Shown piece after piece: positions 34,018 through 43,708 of a DNA stretch of 64,000 nucleotides. The notes beneath the pieces are model-generated. The model searched no databases. It saw only the letters and a list, made by a program, of their open reading frames with translations, and was not told where the DNA came from. This DNA is from Faecalicatena_A orotica (GTDB lineage: Bacteria > Bacillota > Clostridia > Lachnospirales > Lachnospiraceae), in NCBI RefSeq assembly GCF_040545875.1, contig NZ_JBEPMR010000008.1; one strand, written 5' to 3'. Made by a program: the position numbers and the translations under genes. Positions within the stretch are counted from its first letter, which is position 1, and each line of letters opens with the position of its first letter.

Positions 34018-35460
34018 CTATTCCAGAACGTATCTCAATACGATTGACTTGCTCTGTGTCACCTCATCCATAACCGCTGACAAGCTTTCCCGGCTGTTTC
34101 CGCTCATACGCTTTCCACCGCCGAAAGGCAGCTCTGCCGCACGGAAGTTTCCTGATCCATTGATGGCAATGTGTCCTGTCTTCAGCTGTTTTGCAGCTTT
34201 CATGCATGTCTTTATGTCTCTCGAGAAAACACCGCCGCCTAATCCATATCTGGAATGATTTGAAATTGCAACTGCCTCTTCAAATGTATCGAATCCGATG
34301 ATCGGCCACACAGGGCCAAATACTTCCATATCCCTCGCGATATCAGTATCCGGGCTTACATGGTCAATAATCGTTGGCTGAAAGAATGCCCCTGTTCGTT
34401 TTCCTCCGTAAATAACGACACCTCCCTGTTCTACGGTTAGTTTCACCTGCTCCTCAACTGTTTTTGCCGCTTTTTCACTGATCATGGGCCCCATTGTCAC
34501 ATTCTCATCCAGCGGATCACCCTGAACTTCCTTGCAGAGGTACTCTTCTATCAGCTTCTCAATAAACTCCTTTTTCAGGGAATTGTGGATGATGAACCGC
34601 TTTGAACCGGTACAGCACTGCCTGTTGTTCCGGCACTGGTCACCGGCTTCTTTTACTGCAAGGTCCAAGTCTGCATCCTCAAATACAATGAAGGGGTCGT
34701 TGCCGCCTAATTCAAACTGATACGGAATCAGATTTTTGCAGGCATTCTTCGCAATATCAATTCCCACCTCTGTGCTGCCGGTAAAGTTTACACCGGCGAT
34801 GCGCTCATCCGCCATCAGCCAGTTTCCGATCTCACTGCCCCTTCCCGTGATGCATTGCACGACTGATGCCGGAACACCTGACTCTACAAGCATTTCATGC
34901 AGTTTTAAAAGTGTCAGCGGATTATAGGACGGTGCCTTTACAATCACCGCATTACCGGCCGCAAGCGCTGCCCCTACCTTAAATGACCAGATTGCAGGCG
35001 GGAAATTATATGGGATGATGCAGGCAAGCACACCCAACGGCTCGTGAATCGTAAACTGAATATCATGGTCATACCCTGGCTCAGTTCCAATCGGCATTGT
35101 CTTCCCGTAATAGTGTTTCGCCACTTCGCAGGAGCCTTCAATCGTGTATGCTACAGAATCAAGTTCCCAGACAGCTTCTTTCCAAAACGGTTTTCCCGAT
35201 TCCATTGCCAGAATCTTTCCTAATTCTTCCCGGCGTTCCAGACACAGAGAAGCAAACTTTTTCAGTTTCTGTGTGCGTTCACGGATTGTCATTTCTTCCC
35301 ACATTTTCTGTCCTTCGACCGCCGTATCAATCGCCAGCTTAACGTCTTCATATGTCGCGGCTGGAACAGTATCAATCACGGTGCCGTATGCCGGATTCAC
35401 GATATTTATGACATGTCCGTCGCTGGAATCTCTGAATTCGTTTCCTACAAGCATTTGCAT
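34018..35460 (-). CDS. NAD(P)-dependent aldehyde dehydrogenase (copy 2)
   Basis: A 480-residue paralogue of the enzyme at 27794-29263. It keeps the Asn of CIIPYNFP, the Glu of QFELGGNDP and the cysteine pair in NNRQCCTGSKRF. The usual Gly before Gln is Arg here (NRQCC), and the cofactor lysine segment reads VIVKAPS. Ribosome site AGGAGG. Two related dehydrogenases in one operon suggest two different aldehydes, for example a free aldose at the start of an oxidative route and a short aldehyde after aldol cleavage. Confidence 0.87.
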   Translation of the reverse strand: MQMLVGNEFRDSSDGHVINIVNPAYGTVIDTVPAATYEDVKLAIDTAVEGQKMWEEMTIRERTQKLKKFASLCLERREELGKILAMESGKPFWKEAVWELDSVAYTIEGSCEVAKHYYGKTMPIGTEPGYDHDIQFTIHEPLGVLACIIPYNFPPAIWSFKVGAALAAGNAVIVKAPSYNPLTLLKLHEMLVESGVPASVVQCITGRGSEIGNWLMADERIAGVNFTGSTEVGIDIAKNACKNLIPYQFELGGNDPFIVFEDADLDLAVKEAGDQCRNNRQCCTGSKRFIIHNSLKKEFIEKLIEEYLCKEVQGDPLDENVTMGPMISEKAAKTVEEQVKLTVEQGGVVIYGGKRTGAFFQPTIIDHVSPDTDIARDMEVFGPVWPIIGFDTFEEAVAISNHSRYGLGGGVFSRDIKTCMKAAKQLKTGHIAINGSGNFRAAELPFGGGKRMSGNSRESLSAVMDEVTQSKSIVLRYVLE

Positions 35461-35472
35461 TTTACATTCCTC

Positions 35473-36585
35473 CTAAAGCTTTTCATCATATTCATTGATA
35501 AAATTCATATTTAATTCCAGACCAAGACCCGGTTTGTCCGGAATCGTCATCATGCCACTGACCGGCTCCGGTGCATCCACATAAATGTTTCTTGTAATTT
35601 CTTCAAATAAGAGTAATCTTTCAAGAAACAGCGCATTTGTACACGCACTCACGAGGTGGATGTGTATATTCTCCATTGCATGCGGTGCAAATTTTAAATT
35701 CCACGCCTGTGTAACCGCTGCCACTTTCAGCATCTCTGTAAAACCGCCCGCCCTCGTCCCGTCGAGCTGCACAATGTCCGCGGCCTGATTGATAACCAGA
35801 TCCCTGACGCCGTACTTCGTATACTCATGTTCACCTGTTGCAAGCGGCAGGTCCGTGGACATTTTAAATTTTTTAAGCCCCGGAATATCATCGGCAAATA
35901 CCGGTTCTTCCAGAAACATGATGTCATAGTCCTTGACACGGTTTGCAAATCTGGCCCCCGCTGCCGCATCCCAGCAGTTGTTGGCGTCCAGCATAATCCC
36001 GATACCTGGCCCCACAGCCTCTCGTACCTTCCGCACACGCTCCACATCCCTGGACGGACTGTTTCCTCCATTGAACCCAACCTTGAATTTAATCATTTGA
36101 TAGCCCCGGGATACGAGTTCCTTCATTTCTTCCACTAACTCTTCATCTGAATAGGACGTCCAGCCGCCGCTTCCATATACTGGTACCTCTTTCTTATTTC
36201 CACCGAACAGGCGGTAAAGCGGCAGATTCGTTATTTTTCCTTTCAAGTCCCAAAGCGCGATGTCCACCGCACTAAGTGCACAAAACATCAGCCCTTTTCT
36301 TCCGACGCCCCGAAGGTACTGGAACATATCTGCCCAGATTACTTCCGTTTCAAACGGGTACCTCCCGATGATTCTGGGGGCGATATTTTTTTCTATCAGC
36401 AGCTTTGTTGCCTCTCCGCCGACTTCATGGTATGTAACACCGAATCCCTCTAAACCATCCTCCGTGATAACACGGACAATCGTATACCCTATCGTTTCGA
36501 CTTTTCTGGTTGCGTCGGAAAATCCGCCTTGTACCGGCATAGATACTAAATGTACCTTTACATCTCTGATTTTATGATTCATCAT
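35473..36585 (-). CDS. Enolase-superfamily dehydratase (mandelate racemase/MLE group)
   Basis: A 370-residue enzyme with an enolase-like capping domain and a TIM barrel. The signature is KxK at Lys166/Lys168 (MIKFKVGFNGG), metal ligands Asp200 (MLDANNCW), Glu226 (FLEEPV) and Glu252 (TGEHEYT), and His302 (FAPHAMENIH) as the second base. This set is typical of acid-sugar dehydratases, which convert an aldonate or uronate to a 2-keto-3-deoxy acid. With an aldehyde dehydrogenase before it and a NanA-type lyase at the operon end, it suggests a non-phosphorylating sugar-acid branch. Confidence 0.87.
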   Translation of the reverse strand: MMNHKIRDVKVHLVSMPVQGGFSDATRKVETIGYTIVRVITEDGLEGFGVTYHEVGGEATKLLIEKNIAPRIIGRYPFETEVIWADMFQYLRGVGRKGLMFCALSAVDIALWDLKGKITNLPLYRLFGGNKKEVPVYGSGGWTSYSDEELVEEMKELVSRGYQMIKFKVGFNGGNSPSRDVERVRKVREAVGPGIGIMLDANNCWDAAAGARFANRVKDYDIMFLEEPVFADDIPGLKKFKMSTDLPLATGEHEYTKYGVRDLVINQAADIVQLDGTRAGGFTEMLKVAAVTQAWNLKFAPHAMENIHIHLVSACTNALFLERLLLFEEITRNIYVDAPEPVSGMMTIPDKPGLGLELNMNFINEYDEKL

Positions 36586-36594
36586 ATATCCTTT

Positions 36595-37758
36595 CTATCC
36601 TCTCTTGGATCTGGAGATAACGTCCATTGCGATTGCAAGCATTAATACGAGTCCCTTCACAATATACTGACTGCTCTGGCCCATATTCAGCAGGCTCATT
36701 CCGTTGTCCAGGCTTGCCATCAGCATCGTTCCTATTACCGCACCGACAATCGTTCCTCTTCCTCCTAAGATACTTGTTCCGCCGACTACGCAGCCTGTAA
36801 TCGCTGTGAATTCGAATGATGTACCCGCTGTTGGCGTAGCCTGTCCGACTCTTCCGAGATAAATTACGCTTGCAACACCTACGATCAGGCTGTGAAGCAT
36901 ATAAATCTGCATATTGATTTTCTCCGTCTTAATTCCTGACAATTTGGCCGCCTCCGCATTGCCGCCCACCGCAAAGACATACCGGCCGAAAACCGTATTG
37001 TTGACGACATAATGGAACACTGCCGCAAGGGCTGTTAAAACAACAATCGCATAGGGGAAGCCCTTATAGAAGATAAAGATCCCGGAAACAACAAAGATTG
37101 CAGCAACGACTATCACTATTTTAATGATCTTCTTATTCCAGTTTGCTTCGATTAATCCCTGCTGTATTTTTCTTTTTTCACCACGGACGCTTATAACAAT
37201 GAAGATTACACATCCGGCCAGCGCTATAACAAGGCTTGTAATATGTACGGAGCTTTCACCGAGATTTGGGAGATAGGAACTGCCGAACTTTGAAAAACTA
37301 TCCGACATCGGTCCAATAGAGGCCCCGTTTCCGACTGCAAGTATGATCCCTTTCAGAACCAGCTGTGTTGCAAGGGTTACAATGAATGCCGGAAGCTTTT
37401 TATACGCAATCCAGAATCCATGCCACAATCCTAAAACCAGACTGCATGCCGCAACCACCAATAGTGTTGCCGCGGTCCCAAAACCCGCCTTTACCTGAAT
37501 CACGGCAGCAATCGTTCCCATGCATCCCAAGGCTGTCCCTGCCGAAAGATCACAGTTGCAGGATACGATTACCAGTGTCATCGTAATTGCGATAATCGAA
37601 CACGTAACACCCTGCATCATTAAATTGGACAGGTTTCTTGTTGATATAAAGGTTCCATTTGTAAGAAAACTAAACAATGCAAAAATAATAATCAACTCAA
37701 TCAACAGGCTGTTTTTATATAGCACGCCTGTGATATTCGCTCTTTTTTCTCTCATCAA
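36595..37758 (-). CDS. Sugar ABC transporter permease (XylH/RbsC type)
   Basis: A 387-residue membrane protein of the BPD_transp_2 family with about ten to eleven hydrophobic segments. Family motifs include ITMTLVIVSCNCDLSAGTALGCMGT, LPAFIVTLATQLVLKGI, GRYVFAVGGNAEAAKLSGI, and GRVGQATPTAGTSFEFTAITGCVVGGTSILGGRGTIVGAVIG. The length beyond 350 and the extended central part match xylose-type XylH. It works with the ATPase and binding protein encoded upstream in the same operon to import a monosaccharide. Confidence 0.92.
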   Translation of the reverse strand: MMREKRANITGVLYKNSLLIELIIIFALFSFLTNGTFISTRNLSNLMMQGVTCSIIAITMTLVIVSCNCDLSAGTALGCMGTIAAVIQVKAGFGTAATLLVVAACSLVLGLWHGFWIAYKKLPAFIVTLATQLVLKGIILAVGNGASIGPMSDSFSKFGSSYLPNLGESSVHITSLVIALAGCVIFIVISVRGEKRKIQQGLIEANWNKKIIKIVIVVAAIFVVSGIFIFYKGFPYAIVVLTALAAVFHYVVNNTVFGRYVFAVGGNAEAAKLSGIKTEKINMQIYMLHSLIVGVASVIYLGRVGQATPTAGTSFEFTAITGCVVGGTSILGGRGTIVGAVIGTMLMASLDNGMSLLNMGQSSQYIVKGLVLMLAIAMDVISRSKRG

Positions 37759-37774
37759 AAATACTTCCTTTCTT

Positions 37775-39304
37775 TTATTTCCCAGTAGAACACTGCAGCA
37801 GCGTCTCCTGTGTTACCAAGGATTCTTTTGTATCAAATTCACCTGCGATCTTCCCATCGCTCATAACATAGACCCTGTCACTCATATTGATAACTTCTGG
37901 CAGTTCTGAAGAAATCATAATAATAGAAATTCCGTCCTTTGCCATTTTATCCATAAGCTGGTAGATTTCATATTTTGACCCGACATCAATCCCCCTCGTC
38001 GGTTCATCTAAGATCAATAAATCCGGTTTCGTCAACAGCGCTTTTACAATCAATACTTTCTGCTGGTTGCCGCCACTTAGGTTTTTGGCCAGCTGCAGCA
38101 CGGACGGAGTCTTAATACTCAGGTCTTTAACTCCCTGCATTGCCTGTTCTGTTTCCAAATCCAGGTCAATCACACCGCCTTTTGAAATCTTATTCAGGCT
38201 CGAGAGGGTCATGTTTACCTTTAAATCAGAATTCAAAAGAAGTCCGAACCTCTTCCTGTCCTCCGACAGATACATCAGTCCGCTGTCAATGGCCTCTCTC
38301 GGATGTCTGAATCGTTCTCTTTTCTTTCCTTTGAAATAGATCTCCCCCGAACACGGCTTATCCTGCCATGCTCCAAACAGGCTCATTGCAAACTCCGTCC
38401 TTCCGGCCCCCATGAGTCCTGAAATCCCAACAATTTCCCCTTTTCTCACACTGATGCTGATCTGGTCCAGCAAGTTTTTTTCGGGGTTTTTCCTCGTCGG
38501 CACTGTCCAGTCTCTGACTTCAAACAGCACTTCCTCTCCCGGCGTGTGTGTTTTTGCAGGATAAACATCCGTCATTTCACGCCCCACCATATAGGAAATC
38601 ATCTTATTTTCATCCAATTCCCCAATCGGCCTTGTCGTAATCGTCCTGCCATCCCTCAAAACCGTAACGGTATCTGAAATTTCTTTCACCTCATTTAATT
38701 TATGTGAAATATAGATACATGTCATGCCCGATTCCCTGAGCTGTTTCAATAAATCGAGCAGATTTTTGCTGTCCTGTTCCGTAAGTGAAGAGGTCGGCTC
38801 ATCTAAAATCAATATATCTACATTTTTATTCAATGCCTTGGCAATTTCGATTAACTGCTGCTTGCCTGTGCCGAGTGTTTCAACCACTGTATTCGGCTTT
38901 TCATCTAAATTAACCCGTTTTAACATTTCTACACATCTTCTGTTTTGTGCATCCCAGTCGATATGCCCGTTCTTCACTATTTCATTTCCCAGAAATACGT
39001 TTTCGCAGATTGTCATAGTCCCTACCAGTCCCAGTTCCTGATAAATGATAGATACCCCTGCTCTTTCGCTGTCTTTTACACTATTGTATTCTTGCTCTTT
39101 CCCGCTTATTTTCATGATGCCGGTATATTGTCCCACGGGGTAAACACCACTGAGAACCTTCATTAGTGTTGATTTTCCTGCCCCGTTTTCACCCACCAGA
39201 GAATGAATTTCTCCCTTTTTAACACAGAAGGTAACATCATCCAGTGCCTTGACACCCGGAAATTCTTTCGTAATATTCTGCATCTCTAAAATATAATCTT
39301 CCAT
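37775..39304 (-). CDS. Sugar ABC transporter ATPase, double-domain (XylG/RbsA type)
   Basis: A 509-residue protein with two ABC modules. Domain 1: Walker A GENGAGKST, signature LGTGKQQ (variant), Walker B ILILDEPTSSLT. Domain 2: degenerate phosphate loop GLMGAGRTE, signature LSGGNQQ and Walker B LLILDEPTRGIDVG. This two-module form energises CUT2-class monosaccharide importers. The ATG follows AGGAGATT, and the permease gene begins 16 bp after its stop. Confidence 0.93.
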   Translation of the reverse strand: MEDYILEMQNITKEFPGVKALDDVTFCVKKGEIHSLVGENGAGKSTLMKVLSGVYPVGQYTGIMKISGKEQEYNSVKDSERAGVSIIYQELGLVGTMTICENVFLGNEIVKNGHIDWDAQNRRCVEMLKRVNLDEKPNTVVETLGTGKQQLIEIAKALNKNVDILILDEPTSSLTEQDSKNLLDLLKQLRESGMTCIYISHKLNEVKEISDTVTVLRDGRTITTRPIGELDENKMISYMVGREMTDVYPAKTHTPGEEVLFEVRDWTVPTRKNPEKNLLDQISISVRKGEIVGISGLMGAGRTEFAMSLFGAWQDKPCSGEIYFKGKKRERFRHPREAIDSGLMYLSEDRKRFGLLLNSDLKVNMTLSSLNKISKGGVIDLDLETEQAMQGVKDLSIKTPSVLQLAKNLSGGNQQKVLIVKALLTKPDLLILDEPTRGIDVGSKYEIYQLMDKMAKDGISIIMISSELPEVINMSDRVYVMSDGKIAGEFDTKESLVTQETLLQCSTGK

Positions 39305-39345
39305 TAAAATCTCCTTTCATCATAATTGATCCCCCTGTACTATCT

Positions 39346-39397
39346 GTAACTGTTCAGGACTGTGCTTTTACTGCACAGCCCCCCGCTGAACAGTTAC
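39346..39397 (-). other. Intercistronic hairpin after the binding-protein gene
   Basis: GTAACTGTTCAG and CTGAACAGTTAC form a 12-bp perfect outer stem, with a further CTGTGC/GCACAG stem inside. There is no T-run on the transcribed side. It is better read as an mRNA-stabilising or attenuating hairpin that lets the abundant binding protein outpace the rest of the operon. Confidence 0.7.
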
Positions 39398-39416
39398 ATG
39401 ACTGGATAAACTGAGA

Positions 39417-40481
39417 TTATTTCCCGGAAATTTCTTCTTCTGTATAAATACCTTTATCAATTAATTCTGTCTGGATGTTATCCTTTGTAATGATTGCAGA
39501 GCTTACAATCACATGGGGCATTTCATTGACACCAAAATCAATGGTATTATCGCTCGTAATCTTTTCACCTTTTGCCAGAGAAACTGCTGTTTCAACAGCT
39601 GCTCTTGATAATGCATCACTATCTTTATAAAGCGTTGATGTCTGTGTCCCCTTTGAGATTCTCTGCACTGCTGTCAGTTCGCAGTCCATTCCTGTTACCA
39701 CAACCTTACCGTCCATGCCTACTTCCTCTAATGCCTGAATCGCACCCGATGCAATTCCATCGTTCATGCAGACAAATGCAGTAATATCATTATTCTGTTC
39801 TGCAAGTGCGTTCTGTGCATACCCAAGAGCTGCTTCTGCTCCCCAGTTGGTACAGTACTGTTCCATCACAATCTCTACATCCAGGTCTTCTAATATTGAC
39901 TTTTCGCCTTCAATAATCTTCTCAATACCGGAAGACTTATCACCATGCAGGAGCACTACTTTTCCGCTTACGTCCTTATCCGCCAGTATCTGGGCGATCA
40001 GTGTGCCGTTTGAATAATCACTGTATCCTACAAACGCATCTCCGTATGTGTTTTCAAGCTGCTGGTCATATACAAGAACCTTGATACCATCATCCGCTGC
40101 CTCCTGCAGTACATTTGACAAAGCCCCTGCATCCACGGCGGTAACCATGATAACGTCCACTCCCTGGGTAATCAGATTCTCAATCTGTGAAACCTGTGTC
40201 TGTGCATCCCCGTTTGCAACCTGATAAAGAAACTCAACCCCTAAATCATCTGCCGCTTTCTGGCAGCCATCCAGTTCTCTCTGCCAGCGTTCTTCCTGAA
40301 CCGTCTTAAGCGAATACCCGATCGTAATCTTTCCACTATCCTTTGAATCTGTCTCACCTGTTTCCGACGATTCCGTCTTATCCTTTGTTTCGGTTCCGGA
40401 ATTGGACGCTCCGCATCCTACTAATGCACTAAACGAAAAAGCCAATACCGTAATCAACGCTGCCACCCTTTTTTTGTTCAT
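39417..40481 (-). CDS. Sugar ABC transporter substrate-binding lipoprotein (XylF/RbsB type)
   Basis: A 354-residue periplasmic-binding-protein-like lipoprotein: signal peptide, lipobox LVGC (Cys23), a Ser/Thr/Glu-rich tether, then ITIGYSLKTVQEERWQRELDGCQKAADDLG and a two-lobed sugar-binding fold (LITQGVDVIMVTAVDAGAL, GYSDYSNGTLIAQIL, AFVCMNDGIASGAIQALEE). First gene of the 13.6-kb operon; an AGGAGG ribosome site precedes it. The promoter region has TATTAT/TATAAA near 40545 but a weak -35, fitting activation, most likely by the YesMN pair encoded at 42128-45366. Confidence 0.9.
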   Translation of the reverse strand: MNKKRVAALITVLAFSFSALVGCGASNSGTETKDKTESSETGETDSKDSGKITIGYSLKTVQEERWQRELDGCQKAADDLGVEFLYQVANGDAQTQVSQIENLITQGVDVIMVTAVDAGALSNVLQEAADDGIKVLVYDQQLENTYGDAFVGYSDYSNGTLIAQILADKDVSGKVVLLHGDKSSGIEKIIEGEKSILEDLDVEIVMEQYCTNWGAEAALGYAQNALAEQNNDITAFVCMNDGIASGAIQALEEVGMDGKVVVTGMDCELTAVQRISKGTQTSTLYKDSDALSRAAVETAVSLAKGEKITSDNTIDFGVNEMPHVIVSSAIITKDNIQTELIDKGIYTEEEISGK

Positions 40482-40761
40482 AAATCAAATCCTCCTAAAA
40501 TAATTTTCTTGTGTATCTCTTGCACACCTTTGTTGTATTTATATAATATCCAATTAACGAAATATATTGAATCGAAAAAAATAACCAATTTCTTGAAAAA
40601 TATTACCTTTTATATTGTCTTCATTTCATAACTTTTTTAATATTTCCATACAAAAAAGAGGCATATTTACCATATTGTGTAAATTGCCTCTTTCTTATAT
40701 ATGTACTTATTGTGATATTTCAAAAAAAGTGATACGTTTTAATAACAAATATTTTCCACGG
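40482..40761. promoter_or_regulatory. Upstream region of the sugar operon
   Basis: No gene. Leftward -10-like hexamers lie near 40540-40550, with two similar T-rich elements (TTTTTC-type followed by GAAATT or GATTCAAT) around 40565-40600 that might be direct repeats for an AraC-type activator. The catabolite-repression (cre) consensus was not seen. Confidence 0.35.
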
Positions 40762-41544
40762 TTACTCTTGTGGCTGATGAAACTTCATGTAATACAGTTC
40801 TGCTTTTTCCCTGCTCAGGGAAAATATCTTCTGCAGCTTTTCCAGAATCTTTTCTCTGTCGTATCCTTCATCAAGATAATCCTGCATCAATGCCCTGATC
40901 CCTTGCTCTCTCCCTTCGTTTACACCATCCTGATACAAATCATCCAATGCCTTACACATATCAATTCCTCCCGACTCCTGTTTTTCTGCTTTTAAACTGC
41001 TTTCCGAGCCAAGCAGCACTTTGGCTGCATTATATGAATCTTCGTCGATGTTACTAAAATATTCTTTATTGGAATTCATATAATTCTGTAATTCCGTCTT
41101 GCTTTTTCTATATTTTAACATACCAAAAATAATCTGTAAATCTGTTTGAAAACACTTCAGATTTTCCAGCCGTTTAGGTTCAATCAGATTAATTCTATAG
41201 TTGGGGACATATGTTTTTAATAAACTATATTCTTTCCTGTCGATTCCGAGAAGTCCATGCAGATCTATCTTCCCATCCCATTTTTCCTCACCATAATAAA
41301 AAATGATTGTTATTACAGGATATAGGTGATCTGTTTTTTTCAATCCTGACAGAAATTCAGCTGAGCCCTCCAACTCTTTATTTTCCCTTCGCAATTTCTT
41401 AATTTGGCTGACCTGATCCACATAGCTTAACGCATCATACAGCATCCCGCGAACAGGCATTGCGTAATGGATTATTTCATTTTTCTTTGACAAGTTCATA
41501 CACTCAATACGCATCACCCACTTTTTTGTGTTACTGAATACCAT
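40762..41544 (-). pseudogene. Rpn-family nuclease-like protein, N-terminally truncated
   Basis: A 260-residue frame that matches the central and C-terminal parts of Rpn/PD-(D/E)XK transposase-like proteins: NEIIHYAMPVRGMLYDALSYVDQV, YPVITIIFYYGEEKWDGK, a helical middle, and a C-terminal GREQGIRALMQDYLDEGYDREKILEKLQKIFSLSREKAELYYMKF. Family members normally have a further N-terminal stretch, roughly 60-100 residues, before the NxxxxxYAMPVR segment; here the frame begins only about 25 residues before it. Upstream DNA is the low-complexity border of the palindrome element. It is probably a remnant, but a shortened functional form cannot be excluded. Confidence 0.65.
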
Positions 41545-41810
41545 TAACCATTTTCATTTTTCAAACATTGAATACTTGGACGAACATGTCCTTTGGAATG
41601 AAATCATAATTTCATCAAGTCAGATATAAAGAATGTTTGAAACGCACCTGTGATTTCAGGTGAACTAATTTTAGCATAACCTCTTTCATATTACAAGCTC
41701 AAATTTCCAGATTTTGAGCCCATATTTTAAGTTCTCTCCCCCTAACAATCTATCCTCGTAAGTAGTTTTTCTACAAAATGCAGACCTTAGCTCTACATCT
41801 GGATGAACCA

Positions 41811-42100
41811 GTGAAAAGAAGGGACGGCTGCAATCCTCCCGGGGGAGCACATGCCGTTTTGAAACGCTTAAGCAGGACATAGAAATTCTTGAAGAAAACA
41901 GCTGGGAAAGTGGGGAGATTTTGTGATCCCGAATCACAAAATCAGCAGACCCAGAGCGGGAAATCATCAGATTTCCCGCTCTGGGTCTGCTATGCCCCAT
42001 TTTCCCGGCTGTTTTCTTCTTAGAATTTCTCAGGCCTGCGTCCGCATTTCAAAACGGCATGTACTCCCCCGGGAGGATTGCAGCCGTCCCTTCTTTTCAC
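41811..42100. repeat. 290-bp nested palindrome element
   Basis: Outer arms 41811-41864 and 42047-42100 are 54 bp with one mismatch. After a diverged stretch, inner arms 41881-41915 and 41995-42030 pair again with a few mismatches. In the middle are two separate perfect hairpins: GATTTTGTGAT/ATCACAAAATC (41917-41943) and a 22-bp stem with 4-nt loop (41944-41991). As single strand it would fold as a long stem with two arms at the tip. No reading frame in it looks like a protein. It may be a MITE-like element or a structured terminator next to the yesN-like gene; a target-site duplication is not evident. Confidence 0.8.
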
Positions 42101-42127
42101 GTCCCTTCTCGATTCGCAGGCCTGAGC

Positions 42128-43708
42128 CTACCTCCCCATTTCGCGGACCGAATACCCGAATTTCTTTTTAAAGCACACGCTGAAATAATTCGGGTCCTGA
42201 ATCCCGACCTTGTCAGCGACCTCATATCCCTTCAGTGAAGTCTGCCGCAGTAATATCATTGCTTTTTCCATGCGGTAATCCAACAAATATTCCCTAAATG
42301 TTTTCTTTGTCTTCTTTTTGAATACCCTGCTGAGATAATTGGGATTCATATAGAATGTCTCTGCAATCTTTGTCAGCGATAAATCCGGCTCTTCGTAATG
42401 AGTTTTTATATAGTCCTCTATACTTGCCAGCACATTCGCGTGATTTGTTTCATTTACTTTTCTGAATGTTTCAAACAACTTGTCCAGTAAGTTTAGTATG
42501 CTCTTCTCCATCTCGAAAAGATCTGTCATCGTTAATATATCAGCAACCATCTTTGTGCGGATTTTTTCAATATTGTCTAAATCAATCTTCAATTCTTTTG
42601 CCGCTGTATAAGTTTCCATAATCAGGTTGATTGTCATAAAAATTGCCTGATCCCTTGTCAGGTTCTGATTCACTGCATTATCATAGATATCTTTTAATAC
42701 CTCCTTTGCTTCGCTGATCATTCCCTGACTGATGTAATCACTGTAATTTTTCATAACAACATCGTGAACCGACTGCTCCTGACTTTGATTTTTCAAAATT
42801 TCCTGAAAATAAATGCATTTTCCGCTCTGCCTCGTAAAACTATATTTCAGTGCACTTTTTGCCTCGCGGTAAGATATGGACAGCTGCCAGAGACTTTTAT
42901 AAAAAGAACCGACTCCAATGCAGACCTGAATAGGAACTGTTTCCGCTATAAAACGGCATACATCCTGACAGAGTCTGTTAAAATCCACATCCTTCTGATT
43001 ATTGATAATAACAATATATGGATAACTTCTCTCAAATAAAAAGATATGGTCATATCTGGAAAAAAAGTCATCCACAATTTCACGGATCCGGATGGCTTCT
43101 AGCAGTTCCTTCTCCGTTTCATATTCGATTCCCTGCCCGTACTCCAGCACGGCGACCTGAAAAATATCCTCATTTAATTCAATATGAAATACCTTTAAGT
43201 TCTCAGCCGCGGATTCCGCCTCCGATGAATACACAAGCCGGCTGATTGCCTTTTCCCTTATTTTATTGTAATTAAGTTCAAATTCTCTTTTATAGTGTTC
43301 AAACTCCTCATTATGCCGGCGCTGTGACAAGATAGCGTCCCTTACCTTACATCCGACCTCCCTTAAGGCATCTTCTGCAATCGGCTTTAAAAGATAGTCA
43401 AAAATACCGATTTTCAACCCCTCATTGACATAAGCAAATTCATCATATCCGGAGATTACCACTACTTTTATCATCGGGTATTTATCAACGATAGTTCTCG
43501 CCAGATCGAGTCCTGTCTGCCCCGGCATCCTCACATCTGTAAAGACAACATCCGGCTTTAGTTCATCTACCTTCTCGATCCCCTCTTCCGCGGTCGATGC
43601 AGTCCCTACTATAGTGAAGCCTATTTCTTCCCAGTTTACACTTAACCGGATCAGCTCTCTTACAAGCCTCTCATCATCAACAATCAATAATTTTATCATG
43701 TAATTCAT
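42128..43708 (-). CDS. YesN-like AraC-family response regulator
   Basis: A 526-residue response regulator. The N-terminal receiver (1-120) has phosphoacceptor Asp58 (VVFTDVRMPGQTG) and Lys in LLKPIAEDAL. A long middle region follows, and the C-terminal 100 residues are an AraC/XylS double HTH (LSLTKIAETFYMNPNYLSRVFKKKTKKTFREYLLDYRMEKA, SLKGYEVADKVGIQDPNYFSVCFKKKFGYS). Paired with the YesM-like kinase just upstream (4-bp ATGA overlap), it probably activates the sugar operon whose promoter lies 1.6 kb further along, in response to an extracellular sugar. Confidence 0.9.
   Translation of the reverse strand: MNYMIKLLIVDDERLVRELIRLSVNWEEIGFTIVGTASTAEEGIEKVDELKPDVVFTDVRMPGQTGLDLARTIVDKYPMIKVVVISGYDEFAYVNEGLKIGIFDYLLKPIAEDALREVGCKVRDAILSQRRHNEEFEHYKREFELNYNKIREKAISRLVYSSEAESAAENLKVFHIELNEDIFQVAVLEYGQGIEYETEKELLEAIRIREIVDDFFSRYDHIFLFERSYPYIVIINNQKDVDFNRLCQDVCRFIAETVPIQVCIGVGSFYKSLWQLSISYREAKSALKYSFTRQSGKCIYFQEILKNQSQEQSVHDVVMKNYSDYISQGMISEAKEVLKDIYDNAVNQNLTRDQAIFMTINLIMETYTAAKELKIDLDNIEKIRTKMVADILTMTDLFEMEKSILNLLDKLFETFRKVNETNHANVLASIEDYIKTHYEEPDLSLTKIAETFYMNPNYLSRVFKKKTKKTFREYLLDYRMEKAMILLRQTSLKGYEVADKVGIQDPNYFSVCFKKKFGYSVREMGR

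Noticed and set aside
41686..42171. Frames of 82-104 codons across the nested palindrome
   Set aside because: The two frames are mirror images caused by the inverted repeat (both contain RPRAGN and KRHVLPREDCSRPFFS); not proteins.
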